From an uncultured Paracoccaceae bacterium (lineage in GTDB: Bacteria > Pseudomonadota > Alphaproteobacteria > Rhodobacterales > Rhodobacteraceae): a stretch of 64,000 nt of DNA. A program made the position numbers and the translations under genes. Positions 44,311-52,723 of the stretch are shown one piece after another (within the stretch, counting starts at the first letter, position 1; each line of letters begins with the position of its first letter). The stretch lies in assembly GCA_951812615.1 (NCBI GenBank), contig CATOSU010000001.1, positions 744,001-808,000 of the forward strand, written 5' to 3'. The notes below the pieces were generated by a model. That model ran no database searches and was not told the DNA's origin. It was given only the letters and a program-made list of their open reading frames with translations.

Positions 44311-44362
44311 GGCCCCGGGGGCGCTGCCCCCGGACCCCCGGAGTATTTGCACAAAGATGAAG
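44311..44362. repeat. Dispersed intergenic motif, copy 4 (with GC hairpin)
   Basis: GGGGGCGCTGCCCCC (inverted repeat) is followed by GGACCCCCGGAGTATTTGCACAAAGATGAAG (described as core GAGTATTT-GCA-CAAAGATGAA). It lies in the 121-bp gap between the ligase and thiolase genes, in opposite orientation to the other three copies. The GC hairpin could attenuate or stabilise the transcript. Confidence 0.75.
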
Positions 44363-44371
44363 GGGTTCGGA

Positions 44372-45961
44372 TCATGTCGGGCCGGCCTGACGTTTCTTGA
44401 GGTGGGCGGTGTGATGGGTCGCGGGGTCGGCGGCCAGATCCGCAGCAAGGGATTTCAGCACGCCGCGCTGGATTTTCTGGGTCGAGGTCAGCGGCAGTTC
44501 GTCGACGAAGGCGATATGGCCGGGGGCCTTGTAATAGGCCATCTGGGCAAGGCTGAAGGCCATGATCTGCTGCACCAGGTCGTCGCCCGGCGTCTCGGCG
44601 ACGATGACGGCGAATACCTCTTCGCCGCGGATGTCGTCAGCAACCGGGGCAACCGCGACGGCGCGGATCGCGGGATGCTGCATCAGCACGCTTTCGACCT
44701 CGACCGCGGCGATGTTTTCGCCCGAACGGCGGATGATGTTTTTCTTGCGGTCAACGAAGAAGACCCGGCCTTCGCCGTCGCGGCGCACCAGATCGCCGGT
44801 GTGAAACCATCCGCCTTCCCAGGCTTCGGCGGTGGCTTCGGCGTTGCGGTAATACTGGTCGAAAAAGGCCAGCCGCGGATCGGCGCCGGCGCGGCGGACC
44901 AGCAGTTCGCCGGGGGTGTCGGGCGGGGCTTCGGCGCCGGTGTCGTCGATGATCCGCACCTCCAGCGTGGCCGGCGGGCGACCCAGGCAGCTGACGCCGA
45001 CCAGACGGGGTTCGGTATTGTTGGTGATGGCGTTGGCGGCGGAAGTTTCGGTCATGCCCCAGCCTTCGACCAGCGGGAAACCGAAGCGGGTTTCGAACGG
45101 TTCATGCAGTTCCGGGTCAACCCCGGCGCCAAAGCCGAAGCGAACGGAATGATCGCGGTCTTCGGGCGTTTCGGCGGCCTTCATCAGGATCGAGGGGATC
45201 ACGCCCAGGTAATGCAGGCAGGTGGCGCGGGCTGTGCGGACCGATTGCCACCATGTTTTCGGGTGGAACCGGTCCAGCGCGATCAAACAGCCGCCGACGG
45301 TGAGCATGGCCATGAAGGAACAGGCCATGGCGTTCATGTGAAAGACCGGCAGCGGGGTCAGCATACGCTCGCCATCCTCGGTAATGGTGCAGAGCCCGCC
45401 GGCGGTTTTGTACCAGTCGCCGGACATAGTGAAGTATTCGTTCTTCAGCACACAGCCCTTGGGGTTTCCGGTGGTGCCCGAGGTGTAGAGCATGGCCGCT
45501 TCGCCCGGGACCGCGTTGGGTTCCGTGGCCGGTGCCAGCGGCGCGTCAGCAGGGCCGAACACAGGCAGATCATATTCCGCGGCGCTGCGCAGGTCGTCGG
45601 CGCGGCTGTCGATGGCAACGGCACCGGCGGGTTCGGCATGGCCGATCATGTAGCGCAATTCGGCCGCGCGCAGGTCGGGGTTGACCGGCACGACCGAAAC
45701 ACCCAGCCGGTTCAGCGCCAGCCAGTGCAGGAAATAGGACGGGCGGTTTTCCAGAAGCAGCAGCAGGCGATGCCCGGCGGCGTAACCGGCGGCGCCATAG
45801 GCCTCGGCCAGCGCGTCGACCTGCGCCTTTGCCTCGGCAAAAGTGATCTCACCTGCCGGGATGTCATAAGCGGCGGCGGTTTCCGGCAGCACGCAGAGCA
45901 TCGGGCGCCCGGGCCAGCGCATGGCAGCGGTGGCCAGCCGGTCATAAACGGTTTCGGTCAT
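44372..45961 (-). CDS. AMP-dependent acyl/aryl-CoA ligase
   Basis: This 529-residue adenylate-forming ligase has the P-loop AMLYTSGTTGNPKG, the AMP motif GWGMTETSA, a GGWFHTGD motif and hinge RKKNIIRRSGENI, with the catalytic Lys in STQKIQRG near the C-terminus. It would activate the hydroxylated carboxylate to its CoA thioester before chain cleavage. It overlaps the beta-subunit gene by 4 bp and belongs to the Rieske operon. Confidence 0.93.
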   Translation of the reverse strand: MTETVYDRLATAAMRWPGRPMLCVLPETAAAYDIPAGEITFAEAKAQVDALAEAYGAAGYAAGHRLLLLLENRPSYFLHWLALNRLGVSVVPVNPDLRAAELRYMIGHAEPAGAVAIDSRADDLRSAAEYDLPVFGPADAPLAPATEPNAVPGEAAMLYTSGTTGNPKGCVLKNEYFTMSGDWYKTAGGLCTITEDGERMLTPLPVFHMNAMACSFMAMLTVGGCLIALDRFHPKTWWQSVRTARATCLHYLGVIPSILMKAAETPEDRDHSVRFGFGAGVDPELHEPFETRFGFPLVEGWGMTETSAANAITNNTEPRLVGVSCLGRPPATLEVRIIDDTGAEAPPDTPGELLVRRAGADPRLAFFDQYYRNAEATAEAWEGGWFHTGDLVRRDGEGRVFFVDRKKNIIRRSGENIAAVEVESVLMQHPAIRAVAVAPVADDIRGEEVFAVIVAETPGDDLVQQIMAFSLAQMAYYKAPGHIAFVDELPLTSTQKIQRGVLKSLAADLAADPATHHTAHLKKRQAGPT

Positions 45962-46437
45962 GGCAGCAGCTGAATGTTCGGGAAGGCGGCGTCGCAGTTG
46001 AGCAGGTCGACCCGCTTGTTGGCGATCCGGATTGCGCCGTCGACAACCGCCAGGTCATGGGTGGCGGTGACACCCAGCAGCATCTGATCGTCGAGCCGGG
46101 TTTCAAGGTAATGCATGGCGGTGACGGTCTTGTAGCGCCCGGCGGCATCGTCGGCGTCGTCGATGAAGGGGCGGTTCAGCACATGCAGGCAGCGGCTCTT
46201 GGGTTTCTGGCTGAAGGTACGGGCGCCGTTCAGCCGTTCGATCCGCAGTTTCAGCATGAAGAAATCCTCGTAGAGAAACGAGGTGACGAGGTGCGGATCG
46301 GTCTGCTTGAAGTCGAGCGGCATCCAGTAATGCCCGTCCGGCAGCCAGAGGTCGAGCCAGTCGGCATAGAGGGCCTCGTCCAACATCCGGGCTTCGGCAT
46401 AAAGGAAGTCGATGATCTGATCCGGTGTCGCGCTCAT
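45958..46437 (-). CDS. Ring-hydroxylating dioxygenase beta subunit
   Basis: This 159-residue small subunit has the SnoaL-like (cystatin/NTF2) fold of Rieske oxygenase beta subunits: FLYAEARMLDEALYADWLDLW at the start, GHYWMPLD, TSFLYEDFFMLKLRIERL, and a C-terminal KRVDLLN. It stabilises the hexameric oxygenase. It is coupled to both neighbours by ATGA overlaps, so subunit stoichiometry is likely maintained translationally. Confidence 0.93.
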   Translation of the reverse strand: MSATPDQIIDFLYAEARMLDEALYADWLDLWLPDGHYWMPLDFKQTDPHLVTSFLYEDFFMLKLRIERLNGARTFSQKPKSRCLHVLNRPFIDDADDAAGRYKTVTAMHYLETRLDDQMLLGVTATHDLAVVDGAIRIANKRVDLLNCDAAFPNIQLLP

Positions 46438-48803
46438 TGGGCGGCCTCCACGGGCGCCGCCGGTTCCATCGACACGGTCATGAATTTCACCCAGGCGTCG
46501 AACTGATTGCGCATCTGTCGTTCGGTGGTGCCGTTTTCAACGCGCTCCTCGTCATAGGTTTCCGCCCCGGAATAAAGCCGGTTGAGATCGACCCAGTCCA
46601 GCCCCTGCGTATGCAGCCCTTCCTGCGCGCGCTCATACATCTCGGCATCGTCATGGCCGACCATCGAGGTCGAGGCATTGATCATCCGGTTGTACATCGC
46701 CGTCCGCGCCAGCAATTCGTTGGGCGCCCCGACCAGCCGGTAGATCCAGCTTTCGATCAGCGTTTTGTCCGGCCCCAGCGGGATGAAATTGCGCAGCTGC
46801 TGGATCGGGCCCTTGATCATGATCGACGGGAAGTAGACCGTGTTATGCCGGTTTTCGTCGAGGATGGCCTTGGCCCCGTCTGCTCCGTAAGTTTTTGACA
46901 TCGCCTCGAAATAGCCCGGGATGGCGGAATAATCCGAATGGATCGACATGTTCACGCCGGTGTGGCCGTGGCCGTTGGGCCATGTGCGGATGCCCATGCC
47001 TTCCATGAATTCATAAGGTGACATGAACGGCGCGATGATCTCCATCGCCGGCGGGCGCGGTTCGGGGTTTCCCATCTCCTCGTAGAGCCGCACGGCGGTG
47101 CCGGCGCTGGATTCATGGGCCACCATCGGGTGGCAGGTGTCAGTCTGGTTCTCGACCAGCATCTTCCAGTTGCAGTTGTTGATGTAACGCAGCGGCGGGC
47201 CGGCCACCTGCAACCGGCCTTCGGGGCTGCGGTCCACCATATTGTCAAAGCTGGACAGGCTGCCGCCGAAGAAGTCTTCGAACCCGATGCCCTCGGGGGC
47301 GAGCCGGGCAAAGACGAAGCCGCGGTAGTTCTTCACTGCGCCCACCGGGGTCAGCCCCTGGCCGTTGGGCGTGTCATCCAGCGTGGTGCCGTCATAGCCG
47401 CGACGCAGCGGAATCGCCAAAAGGCAGCCATCGGTCTTGAACGACCACGCGTGATACGGGCAGCGGAAGAACTTGCCGGTATTGCCCTCGCGGTCGATGG
47501 CGATCTTGGTGCCCTTGTGCGGGCAGCGGTTGTAGAGAACATAGACCTCGCCATCGGTGTGCCGCACCATGATGACCGGCTGATTGCCGACCTGCGTGGT
47601 GATGTAATCGCCCTTGTTCGGCGTCTGGCTGTCATGGCCGACAAAGATCCAGGTATTGGACCAGAGGTGTTTCATTTCCAGATCAAAGATCTCGCGGTCG
47701 ATATAGACGTCGCGATGCACCTGCCCGCCGTTAAACAGCGCGCGGACGGCCTGCGGATTGCCCGTGTATCTTCCCATCGTTGCCCTCGTTATCTGTGCCG
47801 GCAACGCCGGAGCTGCCGGCGCGGCCTGCCGTGGCGTGGCCGGTGCGGTCCTGCGGTCCTGCCGGGGCGAAATATCCAGAACCAGCCGCTCGGACCTGGC
47901 CCGTCCAACGCAGATCTGCATGACATGGCCGCCCATCTTTTCATCCGCCGACAGGACCACGTCGCGGTGATCGGGCACGCCGCTGATCACAGTGGTCCGG
48001 CAGATGCCGCAATCGCCGCGCTGGCAATCATAGGTCAGATCGAGGCCTTCGGCTTCCAGCACCTCGATGATCGTTTTGTCCGGCGGTATCGTGAACACCT
48101 GCCCGGTGTTGATCTCGACCTCGAACGCCGTGTCCCCTTCACGCCGCGTCGGGGTGGCGAAAAGTTCGAAATGGATCTCGTCCGGGGCCATACCCGCGGC
48201 TTCCGCCGTCTCCCGTGCCGCCTCGATCATGCCCCGTGGCCCGCAGACATAGAGATGCGCGCCGTCAGATCGGCCGGCGATAACCCGGGCAAGGTCGAAC
48301 ATCGCCTCGTCGTCGAAATGGGCGTGGAAGCTGTCCCCGAAACTGTCGTTCAGCCGGTCGAGAAAGGCCGCAATCGGGCGCGAACGCGCGGTATAATGGA
48401 TCTGGAACGCGCGACCTTCGGATTTCAGCTGCCCGGCCATGGTGATCAGCGGGGTGATGCCGATGCCGCCGGCGATCAGCAGTGCCGGCGCGGCGGTGTT
48501 CAGCGCAAAATCGTTCTTCGGCGCCGTCGCTTCAACCTCATCCCCGACTGACAGCGCGTGCATTGCCTTCGACCCGCCCTGCCCGCCGGCCTCGCACTGT
48601 ATGCCGAATGTGTAGGCCTCGGGAGCAGACGCATCGCCGTGCCAGCCGACCAGCGAATAGGACCGCGTGCCCAACACTCCGAGGTCGAACGTGACATGTG
48701 CACCGGCCGCGTAACCCGGCAACGCCCCGCCAGACGCATCGCGAAAGGTCAGTGTCCGGATCGTGGGCGTTTCGTTGGCTGTCGATGTCAACGTCAGTTT
48801 CAC
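46434..48803 (-). CDS. Self-sufficient Rieske oxygenase: reductase-2Fe2S-Rieske alpha subunit fusion
   Basis: This protein of about 789 residues starts at a GTG with GGAGG eight bases upstream. Residues 1-215 are a phthalate-dioxygenase-type reductase (flavin motif RSYS 47-50; NAD motif GGIGITP 112-118; CGP 187-189). Residues about 225-312 are a plant-type ferredoxin (Cys260, 265, 268, 298), followed by an Ala/Pro-rich linker (about 314-342). Residues 343-789 are a Rieske oxygenase: CPH 427-429 and CPYH 448-451 bind 2Fe-2S; Asp555 bridges; His558 and His563 bind iron, and Asp718 or 719 is the likely third ligand. Normally reductase and oxygenase are separate genes. It probably dihydroxylates or hydroxylates an aromatic or indolic acid. 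Confidence 0.95.
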   Translation of the reverse strand: MKLTLTSTANETPTIRTLTFRDASGGALPGYAAGAHVTFDLGVLGTRSYSLVGWHGDASAPEAYTFGIQCEAGGQGGSKAMHALSVGDEVEATAPKNDFALNTAAPALLIAGGIGITPLITMAGQLKSEGRAFQIHYTARSRPIAAFLDRLNDSFGDSFHAHFDDEAMFDLARVIAGRSDGAHLYVCGPRGMIEAARETAEAAGMAPDEIHFELFATPTRREGDTAFEVEINTGQVFTIPPDKTIIEVLEAEGLDLTYDCQRGDCGICRTTVISGVPDHRDVVLSADEKMGGHVMQICVGRARSERLVLDISPRQDRRTAPATPRQAAPAAPALPAQITRATMGRYTGNPQAVRALFNGGQVHRDVYIDREIFDLEMKHLWSNTWIFVGHDSQTPNKGDYITTQVGNQPVIMVRHTDGEVYVLYNRCPHKGTKIAIDREGNTGKFFRCPYHAWSFKTDGCLLAIPLRRGYDGTTLDDTPNGQGLTPVGAVKNYRGFVFARLAPEGIGFEDFFGGSLSSFDNMVDRSPEGRLQVAGPPLRYINNCNWKMLVENQTDTCHPMVAHESSAGTAVRLYEEMGNPEPRPPAMEIIAPFMSPYEFMEGMGIRTWPNGHGHTGVNMSIHSDYSAIPGYFEAMSKTYGADGAKAILDENRHNTVYFPSIMIKGPIQQLRNFIPLGPDKTLIESWIYRLVGAPNELLARTAMYNRMINASTSMVGHDDAEMYERAQEGLHTQGLDWVDLNRLYSGAETYDEERVENGTTERQMRNQFDAWVKFMTVSMEPAAPVEAAQ

Positions 48804-48828
48804 TGGCAAAACCTCCGATTTGATTTAA

Positions 48829-48844
48829 GTATGAAAATTCATAT
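48829..48844. promoter_or_regulatory. Operator O1 (MarR-type), between oxygenase and marR
   Basis: GTATGAAAATTCATAT contains ATGAA/TTCAT inverted arms. It aligns over 16 bases with sites at 49401, 52662 and 52724 (consensus nnATGAATTnTCATnn). It lies 25 bp before the oxygenase start and 58 bp before marR, placing it to control both. Confidence 0.75.
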
Positions 48845-48902
48845 AAATTCAGTCAAGGGTGAATCGCGCGCCGACCACATGGCGCGAAGGGAGGCCGGTA
48901 TC

Positions 48903-49397
48903 ATGGATGACCACCCGGACAGGTTTGACGACAGGGCCCCGGCGGCGGATTACAGCCCGTTCGTGTCCGATTACCTGTTGTATTTGCTGGCTGCGGCCAG
49001 CCATGCGGCCAGCGAGCAATTCCACGGCCAGGTGCGCGAATGCGGCCTGAAAATCGCTGAATGGCGGGTGCTCGCCTGTCTGGTGGAACAGGACGGGCAA
49101 ATGATCACGCGGCTGGCACAGTTTGCCTTGTACGAACAGTCCCGCCTGACGCGAATCATCGAAAAGATGGAGGAGCGCGGGCTGGTCTCGCGCCGTCCGG
49201 ATGCAGCAGACAGGCGGCGGGTGCGTGTGCATCTGACCGATCCCGGTCGCACGGTCGCGCTGGATCTGGTCGGCAAGGCCCGCGATCACGAGGCCGCGCT
49301 GATGGCCCGGCTCGACGAAAACGCGCGTGGGGGGCTGAAATCTTCGCTCAAGGCGCTGATCAGGCATCTCGGCGCAGATGTGTGCGGGCCGGATTGA
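48903..49397 (+). CDS. MarR-family transcriptional regulator
   Basis: This regulator of about 164 residues has the winged-helix of MarR proteins: ECGLKIAEWRVLACLVEQDG, recognition region LAQFALYEQSRLTRIIEKMEERGLV, and wing SRRPDAADRRRVRVHLT. The ATG at 48903 has GGGAGG upstream; earlier ATGs lie in the operator. It is divergent from the Rieske operon and next to matching operators. MarR regulators control known auxin-degradation (iad) loci, where the aromatic acid is the inducer; the ligand here is inferred. Confidence 0.92.
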   Translation: MDDHPDRFDDRAPAADYSPFVSDYLLYLLAAASHAASEQFHGQVRECGLKIAEWRVLACLVEQDGQMITRLAQFALYEQSRLTRIIEKMEERGLVSRRPDAADRRRVRVHLTDPGRTVALDLVGKARDHEAALMARLDENARGGLKSSLKALIRHLGADVCGPD

Positions 49398-49400
49398 GAT

Positions 49401-49416
49401 ATATGCATTCTCATGC
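49401..49416. promoter_or_regulatory. Operator O2 (MarR-type), upstream of aminotransferase
   Basis: ATATGCATTCTCATGC matches the O1/O3/O4 pattern (ATG-x-ATT-x-TCAT). It starts 4 bp after the marR stop and lies about 55 bp before the aminotransferase start. Confidence 0.6.
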
Positions 49417-49471
49417 TTTGATGGAGCCGAGACTGCCCCGACAGGGGCTGGACCCGAGGTGACCTGATCCA

Positions 49472-50554
49472 ATGCGACCACAGCCCTACCTTGTCCCGAA
49501 ACCTGTACGCGGCCGGATTGCCCGGCCGCAGCCACAGGGACTACCGATCATCAACATGGGCTATAACGAACTGCCCTACCCGCCGACACCTCAGGTGGCC
49601 GGGGCGCTGGCGCAGGTTTCGCAGCGGCTGGGATCTTACGGCGCGCCGACCTGCGACCCGCTGCGCGTCGCGCTGGCCGACACCTGGGGGCTGAGCGCGG
49701 ACCGGATCATCTGTGGCAACGGGTCCGAGGAGCTGCTGGACGTGATCGCCCGGAATTTCGTGCGCGCCGGGGACGAGATCGTGATTTCCCAAAACGGATA
49801 TATCCAGTTCGAACTGACTGCACACCGACTGGGCGCGCGGGTGAAAAAGGCGCCGGAACGGGATTTCCGGACCGATATCGACGCGCTGCTGGCCACGGTG
49901 GGGCCGGACACGCGGCTGATATTTCTGGCCAACCCCAACAACCCCACCGGCACCATGATCCCTGCCGCTGAACTTGCGAGGCTGACCGAAGCCCTGCCCG
50001 CTCGGGTGGCGCTTGTCCTGGATCTGGCCTATGGCGAATTTGCCGGCGAAGACTATTGCGCCGACGTGCATGCGCTGGCGTCAGGCCACGACAATGTCAT
50101 CGTCACTCGCACCTTTTCCAAGGCGTTCGGGCTGGCCGGCACACGTGTCGGCTGGGCCGACGCACCGGAATGGATGCTGCCCGGGTTTTACGCGGCGCGC
50201 GGCATGGGCAGCGTCAACGCGCTGGCACAGGCCTGCGCGGTCGCCGCCCTGTCGGACATCGCGATCATCCGGGACCGGGTGGCGGAAATCCTGTCGGAGC
50301 GGGACCGGCTGGCGCAGGACCTGCGCGCATTGGGGTTGAACCTGCTGGACAGTTCGTCGAACTTCCTGATGGTGTCCACCGGCGATCCGGACCGGACCGA
50401 GGCGCTGGTCGAACACCTTTTCGACGGTTGCGGGATCATCGTGAACCGCACGCGCGAAGCCGGGTTGGAGGATTACATGCGCTTCAGCCTGTCCCTGCCG
50501 GACCACAATGACCTGCTGCTTGATGGTGTTCGCCGGTTCCTGGACGCCACGTGA
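49472..50554 (+). CDS. Histidinol-phosphate-type aminotransferase (class I/II PLP)
   Basis: This 360-residue PLP enzyme of the HisC-like group has NPNNPTG, DLAYGEF with the PLP-binding Asp/Tyr, Schiff-base Lys in TFSKAFGLAGTRVGW, and a C-terminal RFSLSLP with the substrate-carboxylate Arg. It is probably not the histidine biosynthesis enzyme given its context; it could transaminate an aromatic or released amino acid (for example a tryptophan or conjugate amino acid). It lies downstream of operator O2 and is followed by a palindrome terminator. Confidence 0.88.
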   Translation: MRPQPYLVPKPVRGRIARPQPQGLPIINMGYNELPYPPTPQVAGALAQVSQRLGSYGAPTCDPLRVALADTWGLSADRIICGNGSEELLDVIARNFVRAGDEIVISQNGYIQFELTAHRLGARVKKAPERDFRTDIDALLATVGPDTRLIFLANPNNPTGTMIPAAELARLTEALPARVALVLDLAYGEFAGEDYCADVHALASGHDNVIVTRTFSKAFGLAGTRVGWADAPEWMLPGFYAARGMGSVNALAQACAVAALSDIAIIRDRVAEILSERDRLAQDLRALGLNLLDSSSNFLMVSTGDPDRTEALVEHLFDGCGIIVNRTREAGLEDYMRFSLSLPDHNDLLLDGVRRFLDAT

Positions 50555-50556
50555 CT

Positions 50557-50575
50557 GATTTTTCGAAGAAAAATC
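50557..50575. terminator. AT-rich hairpin between convergent genes
   Basis: GATTTTTC-GAA-GAAAAATC is an 8-bp perfect stem with a three-base loop, directly after the aminotransferase stop and before the convergent dehydrogenase stop. Confidence 0.7.
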
Positions 50576-50582
50576 TGGTCCC

Positions 50583-51557
50583 TCAACCGCGTTCCGGCAA
50601 TTTGTCCAGATGCCGGAGCATGGCCACGAACTGCCCGAGGCGTTCGCGCTGATAGGCCGGCACGTCCAGCCCCTCGTAATTCAGGAAGCCCTGACCGTCG
50701 CGCAGCCCGTTGCGCCCGGCGGCCATGTTGTCCTCGACGATTTGCGGCGCGGAAAACCGGTCGCTTTCCATCGCACCCGACATGTAGCGCGACGCGTAAT
50801 ACAGGATATCCCCGCCGCCCCAGTCGATGAATTCCAGCAGCCCCAGAACCGCGAAACGGAAACCGAAACCATAGGTCGTGGCCTTGTCGATATCCTCGGC
50901 GCTGGCGACGCCTTCCTCGACCATGCGCGCGGCCTCGTTCATCGCCAGAGCTTGTATCCGCGGCACGATATAGCCGGGGCTGGCCGCGCAGACGACCGGC
51001 ACCTTGCCGATGGCTTCCAGCATGGCCTTGAGCCGGGCAGTGACCTCCGGATCGGTGGCATCGCCCGGCGACAGTTCGACCAGCGGAACCAGAAAGGCCG
51101 GGTTCAGCCAGTGCGCGTTCAGAAACCGTTCCGGCGAGGACACGAAACCCTGCAGATCGTTTGACAGGATCGTCGATGTGGTCGAGGCGACAATCGCGTC
51201 CGGCCGCGCATGGTCGGACACCAGCGCAAAGGCCGCCGCCTTGGCGTCCAGCGTTTCCGGCACGCCTTCGAAAATCACGTCTGCCTCGCCCAGCGCGGCG
51301 ACGCAGTCGTTTAACGGGTGACAGGTGATCCGGGACAGGACCGCGCCGACCTCCTGTGCCGGCAACATTCCGAACCCGGCCAGCATGCCCAGCGTTGCCC
51401 GGATTTCCGCCACCGCACCGTCGACCAGCGCCGTGTAACCCTCTTCCCCGCGCGGCTTGGCGTCGATCAGGTGCACCCGGTAGCCGGCATAGGAAAATGC
51501 GATGGCGATGCCACGCCCCATGCGGCCGGCACCGACGGCGGCGACAACCCCGGTCAT
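50583..51557 (-). CDS. 3-hydroxyacyl-CoA dehydrogenase family (L-carnitine dehydrogenase-like)
   Basis: This 324-residue NAD-dependent dehydrogenase has a Rossmann motif AVGAGRMGRGIAIAFSYAG, the VPETLDAK segment, and the catalytic His in NAHWLNPAFLVPLVE. C-terminal segments GYIVPRIQALAMNEA and YGFGFRF follow the lambda-crystallin or carnitine/3-hydroxyacyl dehydrogenase pattern. It is coupled to the opine-dehydrogenase-like gene (ATGA overlap) and is probably controlled by operator O3. Its substrate is unknown. Confidence 0.88.
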   Translation of the reverse strand: MTGVVAAVGAGRMGRGIAIAFSYAGYRVHLIDAKPRGEEGYTALVDGAVAEIRATLGMLAGFGMLPAQEVGAVLSRITCHPLNDCVAALGEADVIFEGVPETLDAKAAAFALVSDHARPDAIVASTTSTILSNDLQGFVSSPERFLNAHWLNPAFLVPLVELSPGDATDPEVTARLKAMLEAIGKVPVVCAASPGYIVPRIQALAMNEAARMVEEGVASAEDIDKATTYGFGFRFAVLGLLEFIDWGGGDILYYASRYMSGAMESDRFSAPQIVEDNMAAGRNGLRDGQGFLNYEGLDVPAYQRERLGQFVAMLRHLDKLPERG

Positions 51558-52642
51558 GGCGCGCCGTCCCGCAGCATCGCCTGCAGATCGCTCACACCGG
51601 CCCCGGTCAGCCCCAGCGTCTCCAGCGTCCGCCCCGTGCGGCGGAAATCATCTTCGCAGATGGCCGACCCGATGGCGAGCAGCCCGGTGGCCGTCGGCGC
51701 CGGCACCCCGGCCCAGTCGGCGACGGAAACCAGAAAGGCCAGCCCGACGGCAACGTCTTCGCGCATGTAACGATGGTCTGTCAGCACCAGATGTTCGCGC
51801 CAGTCCCCCGAATCGGTGAGCTTGTCATGCGCCATGTTGCCGTACATCCACTCGTCCGCCGCGTCGTCGTAATGGTCGGCCAGCGGGAAATGCGGCGCGC
51901 CGTATCCCAGCGCCTCGCGAATGGCCATACGCTCACCATCCAGCCGGGTGGTCACGCGGCGCACGGCCGGCTGCGTGCCTTCGTTGTGAATGTCCCAGTG
52001 ATCGAAATATTCGATCGGTCCGGCGTTCATCACGATCAGCGGCGGGTGGATGACGGGCCCCGCGTTCATCAGCGCCCCGGACAGACCGTCGCCTGCGGGC
52101 TCAACCGACGGGTAGGCCCGCGCGATGACAGCATGCGCATAGCCGGCATTGCACAGCGGATAGACCCCCGAAGGCAACCGCGTGGCGCGCGTGGTAATGG
52201 CCACGGTCAGTGGCCCGTGCATGCGTGTGAGATAGGGCAAGGTGCCCGCCTCGGCCCAGCTGACATCGGCGGTATTACCGGCGCGGCGGACGATATCGGC
52301 CATCATCCAGCTGCCGAAACTGCCCGGCGGCAGGAACACGACCTGCCCGTCGGTCAGATGCGGCGCCAGTGCGCGGGCGATGTCGGCCTGCGCGGTCGCC
52401 GGCGTCGGGCAAACGATCAATTCGGCCTCTGACACCGCCATGCCGATATCGGCCGTCGCCCCGGCGATGCGCACCGGGCGTTCACCGCTGAAATCCTTGA
52501 GTATCAGCGTGTTGTCCGCGGCCTGCATCGCCGCGATCCCGTCCGCGTTGCGCCGCCACAACGTCACCTGATACCCCTGATCGGTCAGGTCGGCCGCCGC
52601 CGCCATCGACCCGTTTCCGCCTCCAAGTACAGCGATCTTCAT
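51554..52642 (-). CDS. Octopine/nopaline dehydrogenase family protein
   Basis: This protein of about 362 residues has an N-terminal NAD(P) fold (IAVLGGGNGSMAAAADL) and the C-terminal octopine-dehydrogenase domain with NAGPVIHPPLIVMNAGPIEY, whose His is the usual catalytic residue. I choose the ATG at 52642 with CAGGAG upstream; an earlier ATG (52675) is inside operator O3. Opine dehydrogenases make or split N-(carboxyalkyl) amino acids. With the M20 amidohydrolases nearby, a role in processing N-substituted amino acids is plausible. Confidence 0.88.
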   Translation of the reverse strand: MKIAVLGGGNGSMAAAADLTDQGYQVTLWRRNADGIAAMQAADNTLILKDFSGERPVRIAGATADIGMAVSEAELIVCPTPATAQADIARALAPHLTDGQVVFLPPGSFGSWMMADIVRRAGNTADVSWAEAGTLPYLTRMHGPLTVAITTRATRLPSGVYPLCNAGYAHAVIARAYPSVEPAGDGLSGALMNAGPVIHPPLIVMNAGPIEYFDHWDIHNEGTQPAVRRVTTRLDGERMAIREALGYGAPHFPLADHYDDAADEWMYGNMAHDKLTDSGDWREHLVLTDHRYMREDVAVGLAFLVSVADWAGVPAPTATGLLAIGSAICEDDFRRTGRTLETLGLTGAGVSDLQAMLRDGAP

Positions 52643-52661
52643 GTCACGCTCCTGCAAATTT

Positions 52662-52677
52662 GCATGAATTTTCATGC
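52662..52677. promoter_or_regulatory. Operator O3 (MarR-type), upstream of the opine-dehydrogenase-like gene
   Basis: GCATGAATTTTCATGC has perfect 7-bp inverted arms around TT. It overlaps a second palindrome TGCAAATTTGCA (52653-52664). It lies about 20 bp upstream of the minus-strand gene start. Confidence 0.75.
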
Positions 52678-52723
52678 AATGTCAGTTTAGCGGCTGTAAT
52701 CTTACACGGGTCAAGAATATTTT

